This document shows, piece after piece, positions 7,148 through 11,254 of a stretch of 11,254 nucleotides of DNA; the stretch's first letter is position 1, and each line of letters starts with the position of its first letter. Made by a program: the position numbers and the translations under genes. The notes beneath the pieces were generated by a model. It had not been told where the DNA came from. It did no database searches and saw nothing but the letters and a program-made list of their open reading frames with translations. Origin of the DNA: an uncultured Oscillospiraceae bacterium. Its GTDB lineage: Bacteria; Bacillota; Clostridia; Oscillospirales; Acutalibacteraceae. The stretch lies in assembly GCA_905203795.1 (NCBI GenBank), contig CAJKXG010000020.1:1-11254 (forward strand), given 5' to 3'.

Positions 7148-8423
7148 GACCACGATGCCGGAATTTGTGAATGAGCGCACCGGCGAACGCTGCGTGCGTA
7201 TCGACCACAAGTCGGGGTTGCCGATTTTTGTGTGGCCGAAGGCGGGATATGCTTCGTCCTATGCAGCGTTTGCCACCAAATACGGCTCGATCGACAATGT
7301 GTTTGAGGTCAACGGCAAGCAAACGACAGTGCCGGCGGGCATTGCGCATTATCTGGAGCATAAATTATTTGAAAACGAAGATTGCGACGCATTTGAAAAA
7401 TACGCTAAAACCGGCGCGTCCGCTAACGCCTACACCAGCTTTGACCGCACGGTGTACCTCTTTTCCTGTACCGGCGATATCACCCCGTCGCTGGAGATTT
7501 TGCTGGATTTTGTACAGTCACCGTATTTCACGGAAGCGAGCGTGCAGAAGGAGCAGGGCATCATCGGGCAGGAGATCCGCATGGGGGAGGATTCGCCCTT
7601 CCGCCGCGTGTTGTATAACATGCTGCGCGGCATGTATCACCGCCACCCCGTCAATATCGAGATCGCGGGTACGGTGGAATCGATTGCGGAAATCACGCCG
7701 GAACTGCTGTACGACTGCTATCATGCGTTCTATAATCTGCACAACATGGTATTGTCCGTCGCGGGCAACGTCACCCCTGAGCAGGTGATCGCGGTGGCTG
7801 ATCGGCTGCTCAAGCCCGCGCCCGATCACATCGTTGCCCGCAGTGCGGTGGATGAGCCGGCGGACATCGTGACCGATCGCGTGGAGGAAGCCATGCCGGT
7901 GGCGGCGCCGTTGTTCTGTCTCGGCTATAAGCTGCCGATGACGGGGACACAGTGTGTCGATCAGACCACCTCGGCGGCCGCCGAAGTACTGGCGGAGTTG
8001 TTGACCGGCACCGCCTCGCCGTTGTACGCGAAGCTGATGGCGGACGGGCTGATCAACCAGAGCTTTGAAGCGGAATTTTTTGACGGTCCCGGCTACGCCA
8101 TGTGGCTGTTTGAGGGCGAGTCCCGCGATCCCGACGCCGTGGCGGCGGCGATCAGCGAAGAAATCGAGCGCCTGCGCCGTGAGGGCGTGGATGAGGACGA
8201 TTTTGTGGCGGCGCGCAACGCGCTGTACGGCGAGATGGTTGCCGGACTCAACAGCGCAGAGCGGTGCGGCGAGATGCTGGTGAGCGATTATTTCTATGAT
8301 CGCGAACCGTTTGGGGCGTTGGCGGCCGCGTCGTCGCTGAAAAAATCCGATGTGGAACGGCTGTTGGCGGCGGGGCTGGACAAGACCCGCAGCACGCTTT
8401 CCGTTATCCGTCCGATCAAATAA
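7140..8423 (+). CDS. ymfH: M16-family zinc metallopeptidase, YmfH-like
   Basis: A 427-residue cytoplasmic zinc peptidase, probably the catalytic partner of the upstream YmfF-like protein. The inverted zinc motif HYLEH is intact at residues 70-74 (H70 and H74 as ligands, E73 as catalytic base) within AGIAHYLEHKLFE. The probable third ligand is E145 in GIIGQEIRMGED, about 71 residues downstream, as in M16 enzymes. The FEVNGKQTTVPAGIAH and SANAYTSFDRTVYLFS segments are also characteristic of this subfamily. M16 peptidases enclose and cleave short unfolded peptides. Its native substrate is not established; the database link to EF-P modification is contextual. It starts 8 bases inside ymfF, and the lgt ribosome site overlaps its stop codon, so all are probably co-transcribed and translationally coupled. 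Confidence 0.9.
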   Translation: MRETTMPEFVNERTGERCVRIDHKSGLPIFVWPKAGYASSYAAFATKYGSIDNVFEVNGKQTTVPAGIAHYLEHKLFENEDCDAFEKYAKTGASANAYTSFDRTVYLFSCTGDITPSLEILLDFVQSPYFTEASVQKEQGIIGQEIRMGEDSPFRRVLYNMLRGMYHRHPVNIEIAGTVESIAEITPELLYDCYHAFYNLHNMVLSVAGNVTPEQVIAVADRLLKPAPDHIVARSAVDEPADIVTDRVEEAMPVAAPLFCLGYKLPMTGTQCVDQTTSAAAEVLAELLTGTASPLYAKLMADGLINQSFEAEFFDGPGYAMWLFEGESRDPDAVAAAISEEIERLRREGVDEDDFVAARNALYGEMVAGLNSAERCGEMLVSDYFYDREPFGALAAASSLKKSDVERLLAAGLDKTRSTLSVIRPIK

Positions 8424-8437
8424 GGAGGTTCACCGTC

Positions 8438-9502
8438 ATGCAAGATTATATTTCGTTTCCCGCGCTGGGATGGCAGTTTCCCATCTCGGACACGGTGGTG
8501 CAATTTGAATTGTTTGGCGCACCATTTACCATCAAGTGGTACGGCGTATTGATTGCTGTCGGCTTTATACTCGCTGTAATCTATGCAACGAAGCGCGCCC
8601 GTAGTTTTGACGTAGATCCCGACCGTCTGATCGATGTGGTGCTGGTGTCCACGTTGTTTGCATTCGTGGGCGCGCGGCTGTATTATGTGCTGTTTTCGGC
8701 AGACAGAGCCGCCTATTTTGCCGATCCCATCAAGATCCTGCGGGTGCAGGACGGCGGCTTGGCGATCTACGGCGGCATTATCATGGCGTTTTTGACAGGG
8801 CTGTGGATGTGCCGTGTGCGTAAGGTCAACACCGCCGCCGCCTTCGACTTGGCGGCGCTGGGTTTCCTCATCGGTCAGTGCATCGGGCGCTGGGGCAACT
8901 TCTTCAATCAGGAGGCCTACGGCATGAACACCACCCTGCCGTGGGGGATGAGCGGCAGCAAGATTGCCGCAGGGTATTACCACAACACCGGCTTGACCGG
9001 ATTTGACCCATCGCTGCCGGTGCACCCCACCTTCCTGTATGAGTCGTTGTGGTGTCTGCTGGGCTTTATTCTGCTGCACATGTTGTCGAAAAAAGCGTAT
9101 AAATTCAAGGGTGAAATTTTTTCGCTGTACCTTGTGTGGTACGGCGCGGGTCGCTTTTTCATCGAAGGACTGCGCACCGACAGCCTGTATATCGGCACGA
9201 TGCGCGTGTCGCAACTGGTCGCAGTGCTGACGGTGCTCGGCGGGTTGGTGCTGTTCCTGATTTTGCGCGCCCGCAGCCGTGAGCTGCCGGCAGTATTGTT
9301 TGCGGACAACATAGCGGCGGAAACCACCGAAAACGAAACAGCAGAGACTGCCGAGGGTGAAACGGCAGAGACTGCCGAGGGTGAAACGGCAGAGACTGCC
9401 GAGGGCGAAGAAACGACATTCGATTTGAACAGCATCCTGCAGCCGGAGGAAGAAACGGTTGCTGAAGAAGAAGGAGAGAACGACGATGGCGATCAGAATT
9501 GA
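8438..9502 (+). CDS. lgt: Prolipoprotein diacylglyceryl transferase with acidic C-terminal tail
   Basis: An integral membrane enzyme transferring a diacylglyceryl group from phosphatidylglycerol to the lipobox cysteine of prolipoproteins, the first step of lipoprotein maturation. The Lgt signature [13 protein letters not shown] is complete at 150-162. Other family landmarks are [10 protein letters not shown] (about 34-43), GARLYYVLF (78-86), GGLAIYGG (106-113), VHPTFLYES (195-203) and [11 protein letters not shown] (238-248, with R239 and E243). About seven hydrophobic segments span residues 33-277. The family core ends near residue 280. The remaining 75 residues are very acidic, contain three ETAETAEG repeats and should face the cytoplasm; this extension is not part of typical Lgt and has no known role. 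AAGGAGGT at 8422-8429 overlaps the ymfH stop and sets the ATG. The 3' end overlaps folD by 17 bases. Confidence 0.96.
   Translation: MQDYISFPALGWQFPISDTVVQFELFGAPFTIKWYGVLIAVGFILAVIYATKRARSFDVDPDRLIDVVLVSTLFAFVGARLYYVLFSADRAAYFADPIKILRVQDGGLAIYGGIIMAFLTGLWMCRVRKVNTAAAFDLAALGFLIGQCIGRWGNFFNQEAYGMNTTLPWGMSGSKIAAGYYHNTGLTGFDPSLPVHPTFLYESLWCLLGFILLHMLSKKAYKFKGEIFSLYLVWYGAGRFFIEGLRTDSLYIGTMRVSQLVAVLTVLGGLVLFLILRARSRELPAVLFADNIAAETTENETAETAEGETAETAEGETAETAEGEETTFDLNSILQPEEETVAEEEGENDDGDQN
9335..9406 (+). repeat. Three 24-base tandem repeats in the lgt tail
   Basis: Units at 9335-9358, 9359-9382 and 9383-9406 each encode ETAETAEG. The second and third differ from the first by one base (ACA to ACG), and the last ends in C rather than T. 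Near identity at silent positions points to recent slippage or unequal recombination. The reading frame is kept. Confidence 0.95.
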
Positions 9503-10325
9503 CGGAAAAGCTGTTTCGGCGGCAGTGAAGGCGGAGGTGGCGGCGCAGACGGCGGCGCTGAAGGAGCGCGGTATCGTCCCGGGGCTGGCGGTGATCATCG
9601 TCGGCGACGACCCTGCGTCACGGGTATATGTCAACAACAAGAAAAAAGCGTGTGCCGAAGTGGGCTTCCACTCGGAGGAGTTTGCGCTGCCGGCGGAGAC
9701 GACGGAGCAGCAGTTGCTGGCTTTGATCGCCGAATTGAACGCGCGGGAGGACATCCACGGTATTCTGTGCCAGTTGCCGCTGCCGCGACACATTCACGAG
9801 GAAGCGGTGATTCAGGCGATTTCACCGCGCAAGGATGTGGACGCGTTCCACGCGGAAAATGTCGGGCACATCATGATCGGGGATTACACGTTTTTGCCGT
9901 GTACGCCTGCCGGTGTGATGGAGCTGCTGCACAGCGCCGGCGTGGAAGTGGCGGGCAAACGGTGTGTGGTGATCGGGCGGAGCAATATCGTCGGCAAGCC
10001 GATGGCGATGCTGCTGCTGCACGAGCACGGCACGGTCACGATCTGCCATTCGCGCACGCAAAATTTGCGCGAAATCTGCGCCGAAGCGGATGTTTTGGTG
10101 GCGGCGGTGGGTCGCGCGAAGTTTGTGACCGCCGATATGGTGAAGCCGGGTGCGGCGGTGATCGATGTGGGCATGAACCGCGATGAAAACGGCAAGCTGT
10201 GCGGCGACGTGGATTATGACGCGGTCGAACCGGTCGCGGGCTGGATCACGCCTGTTCCCGGCGGCGTCGGTCCCATGACCATTGCGATGCTGATGAAGAA
10301 TACGCTGAAAGCGGCGACGCTGTAA
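9486..10325 (+). CDS. folD: Bifunctional methylenetetrahydrofolate dehydrogenase/cyclohydrolase FolD
   Basis: A 279-residue cytoplasmic enzyme interconverting 5,10-methylene-, 5,10-methenyl- and 10-formyl-tetrahydrofolate with NADP, supplying one-carbon units for purines and formyl-methionine. Landmarks in order are [16 protein letters not shown] (40-55, with the YVxxK lysine at 52 as catalytic), QLPLPRHI (96-103), [12 protein letters not shown] (116-127), the nucleotide-binding [17 protein letters not shown] (161-177), [17 protein letters not shown] (201-210), VIDVGMNR and the family signature [14 protein letters not shown] (256-269). KDVDAF has Ala where Gly is more usual. Length is normal. 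An upstream in-frame ATG at 9459 lies within the lgt tail; AAGGAGAG at 9471-9478 and the conserved N-terminus support ATG at 9486. It overlaps lgt by 17 bases and is the last gene before a terminator. Confidence 0.97.
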   Translation: MAIRIDGKAVSAAVKAEVAAQTAALKERGIVPGLAVIIVGDDPASRVYVNNKKKACAEVGFHSEEFALPAETTEQQLLALIAELNAREDIHGILCQLPLPRHIHEEAVIQAISPRKDVDAFHAENVGHIMIGDYTFLPCTPAGVMELLHSAGVEVAGKRCVVIGRSNIVGKPMAMLLLHEHGTVTICHSRTQNLREICAEADVLVAAVGRAKFVTADMVKPGAAVIDVGMNRDENGKLCGDVDYDAVEPVAGWITPVPGGVGPMTIAMLMKNTLKAATL

Positions 10326-10333
10326 GCCAATCA

Positions 10334-10367
10334 AGCCCGTCGGAGCGATTCGGCGGGCTGTTATTTT
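10334..10367 (+). terminator. Rho-independent terminator after folD
   Basis: AGCCCGTCG (10334-10342) pairs with CGGCGGGCT (10351-10359) with a single G-U pair and an 8-base loop, followed by GTTATTTT. It starts 9 bases after the folD stop and ends the four-gene operon. The next promoter begins 3 bases beyond it. Confidence 0.85.
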
Positions 10368-10369
10368 GC

Positions 10370-10398
10370 TGGACAACCATAAGGACTTGTGTTATACT
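10370..10398 (+). promoter_or_regulatory. Near-consensus promoter of the cyclase-family gene
   Basis: TGGACA at 10370-10375 (5 of 6), a 17-base spacer and TATACT at 10393-10398 (5 of 6 to TATAAT), with TGT immediately before as an extended -10. It sits between the folD terminator and the start at 10435, so the gene is probably its own transcription unit with a leader of about 30 bases. Confidence 0.85.
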
Positions 10399-10434
10399 AG
10401 TAAACTGGGATTTTATAGAAAGGCGGCGACAGCA

Positions 10435-11049
10435 ATGCGCATACTGGATATTTCGCGGGAATTGCTCGGTGCGCCGGTGTATCCCGGGGATACCGCCCCA
10501 CAGATTCATCGGCGGCAGCAGATGCCGCTGGGAGATCGCTGCAATCTCAGCGACCTCCAGATGTGTCTGCATAACGGCACGCACATGGACGCGCCGCGCC
10601 ATTTTCTGCCGGACGGTGACGGTATCGACGCGATCCCGCCGGACGTATTCTGCGGTGCATGCAGCGTGGTCGCGTGCGACGACGGTGTGTTGCTCGGTGA
10701 CGCGGCGGAACGGCTGCTGGCAGGCGGGGTCGAACCGCGCTTGCTGCTCAAGGGGGCGGTGACGCTGGATGTCAGCGCGGCGTTTGTGTTTGCGGACGCG
10801 GGACTGCGGCTGATCGGCGTGGAAGGACCGTCGGTTGCCACCTCCTATTGCGAAGAGGCGGTGCATCGGCAGTTGCTCGGCGCGGGCGTGACGGTGCTGG
10901 AGGGGCTGGATTTGTCCGCCGCGACGGTCGGGCGCTATACCCTGTGCGCCGCACCGCTCAAAATCGCCGAAGCCGACGGCGCGCCTGTGCGGGCGTTGTT
11001 GTTCGATGGAGAGTCTCTTGATGTGGAACCGCTGTTCCGTAAGCGGTAG
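10435..11049 (+). CDS. Cyclase-family (kynurenine formamidase-like) metal-dependent hydrolase
   Basis: A 204-residue cytoplasmic protein of the Cyclase family (Pfam PF04199), which includes bacterial kynurenine formamidase KynB and other metal-dependent amidases or cyclic-amide hydrolases. The defining metal site HNGTHMDAPRHF is complete at 46-57 (H46, H50, D52, H56). It is preceded by the typical DISRELLGAPVYPGD start (5-19) and followed by VLEGLDL (154-160) and the terminal APLKIAEADGAPVRALLF (173-190). The usual GIDSxSV segment reads GVEGPSV (128-134), a mild departure. Length is near the short end of the family. ATG at 10435 is chosen because family similarity starts there; an ATG at 10366 falls inside the folD terminator and upstream of the promoter. 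AAAGG at 10419-10423 is a modest ribosome site. No tryptophan-catabolism gene is nearby, so the substrate is open. Confidence 0.88.
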   Translation: MRILDISRELLGAPVYPGDTAPQIHRRQQMPLGDRCNLSDLQMCLHNGTHMDAPRHFLPDGDGIDAIPPDVFCGACSVVACDDGVLLGDAAERLLAGGVEPRLLLKGAVTLDVSAAFVFADAGLRLIGVEGPSVATSYCEEAVHRQLLGAGVTVLEGLDLSAATVGRYTLCAAPLKIAEADGAPVRALLFDGESLDVEPLFRKR

Positions 11050-11052
11050 GAC

Positions 11053-11254
11053 GCATCAGAAGCAACAAGAATCGGCGAAGAGAGCGCAAAAAGCCCGTGT
11101 TTGAGCCTAAAAGGCGCAAACTGCGCGCCATGGTGTACGGCGCGCGAAGGATTTTGCGAGAGAGAAGCATCAGAAGGAACTGAAATCGGCGAAGAGACTG
11201 CAAAAAGCCCGTGTTTGAGCCTAAAAGGCGCAAACTGCGCGCCATGGTGTACGG
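11053..11254. repeat. Two copies of an intergenic repeat with 114-base period
   Basis: This stretch downstream of the cyclase-family gene is occupied by a direct repeat. Copy 1 (11053-11140) and copy 2 (11167-11254) are each 88 bases and match at 82 positions; the last 55 bases are identical. A 26-base spacer (11141-11166) separates them, giving a 114-base period. Copy 2 ends exactly at the window edge, so more copies may follow. The period is 38 codons and one minus-strand frame stays open through both copies, but I regard that as a by-product. No insertion-sequence gene is present. It may be a dispersed or tandem intergenic element. Confidence 0.9.
11109..11145. other. Hairpins within the intergenic repeat
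   Basis: GCGCGCC (11123-11129) pairs with GGCGCGC (11139-11145) around the 9-base loop ATGGTGTAC, using the end of copy 1 and the start of the spacer. Overlapping it, on the minus strand GGCGC (11129-11125) and GCGCC (11117-11113) form a short stem followed by TTTT (11112-11109), which resembles a weak terminator for leftward transcripts. No clear U-run terminator for the cyclase-family gene is seen on the plus strand. Confidence 0.5.

Noticed and set aside
8294..9793. A 499-codon minus-strand frame opposite ymfH, lgt and folD
   Set aside because: It lies in codon register opposite lgt, spans three convincing genes and encodes low-complexity peptide at the lgt tail repeats. It is a shadow frame.
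10958..11245. A minus-strand 95-codon frame with a repeated 38-residue peptide starting MARSLRLLGSNTGFL
   Set aside because: The repetition follows from the 114-base DNA repeat being a multiple of three. No ribosome site is evident and the frame runs on over the cyclase-family gene. I treat it as a by-product of the repeat.

Overview
The window looks like a chromosomal segment of a moderately GC-rich, monoderm Firmicute, most likely a gut or rumen clostridium of the Oscillospiraceae/Ruminococcaceae type. The reasons are a type I dockerin, Thr-rich linkers on exported proteins, AGGAGG-type ribosome sites, a TTG start, sigma-A-like promoters with extended -10 boxes, U-run terminators and a YmfF/YmfH pair. 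The taxonomic call is inference; no rRNA or marker phylogeny was possible. All six genes are on the + strand and no gene looks broken.

Region 1 (1-5709) is a cell-surface carbohydrate module. A good promoter (63-91) drives a 511-residue exported protein with a CBM9-like domain, a Thr-rich linker, a small C-terminal beta domain and a C-terminal membrane anchor. After a 162-base gap holding a strong hairpin without a U-run comes a 1253-residue exported protein. It is built of two successive copies of a (beta, beta, beta-DFR, FIVAR-like helical) block and ends in a type I dockerin. No catalytic domain is recognisable in either. The first could hold a glycan at the cell surface; the second could plug into a cohesin encoded elsewhere. 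A strong terminator (5677-5709) closes the region.

Region 2 (5784-10367) is a compact housekeeping operon: ymfF (inactive-type M16 homologue, TTG start), ymfH (M16 with intact HxxEH), lgt (prolipoprotein diacylglyceryl transferase with an unusual acidic repeated tail) and folD (methylene-THF dehydrogenase/cyclohydrolase). The genes overlap by 8, are separated by 14 and overlap by 17 bases respectively. An extended -10 promoter sits upstream and a terminator downstream.

Region 3 (10370-11254) is a single-gene unit with its own near-consensus promoter. It encodes a 204-residue metal-dependent cyclase/kynurenine formamidase-like hydrolase. It is followed by two copies of an intergenic repeat, 88 bases each on a 114-base period, running to the window edge.

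The best candidates for something new are the duplicated modular architecture of the dockerin protein and its pairing with the anchored CBM9-like protein. Next come the 114-base repeat, the Lgt tail and the U-less intercistronic hairpin. I see no CRISPR array, tRNA, rRNA, insertion sequence or phage gene.
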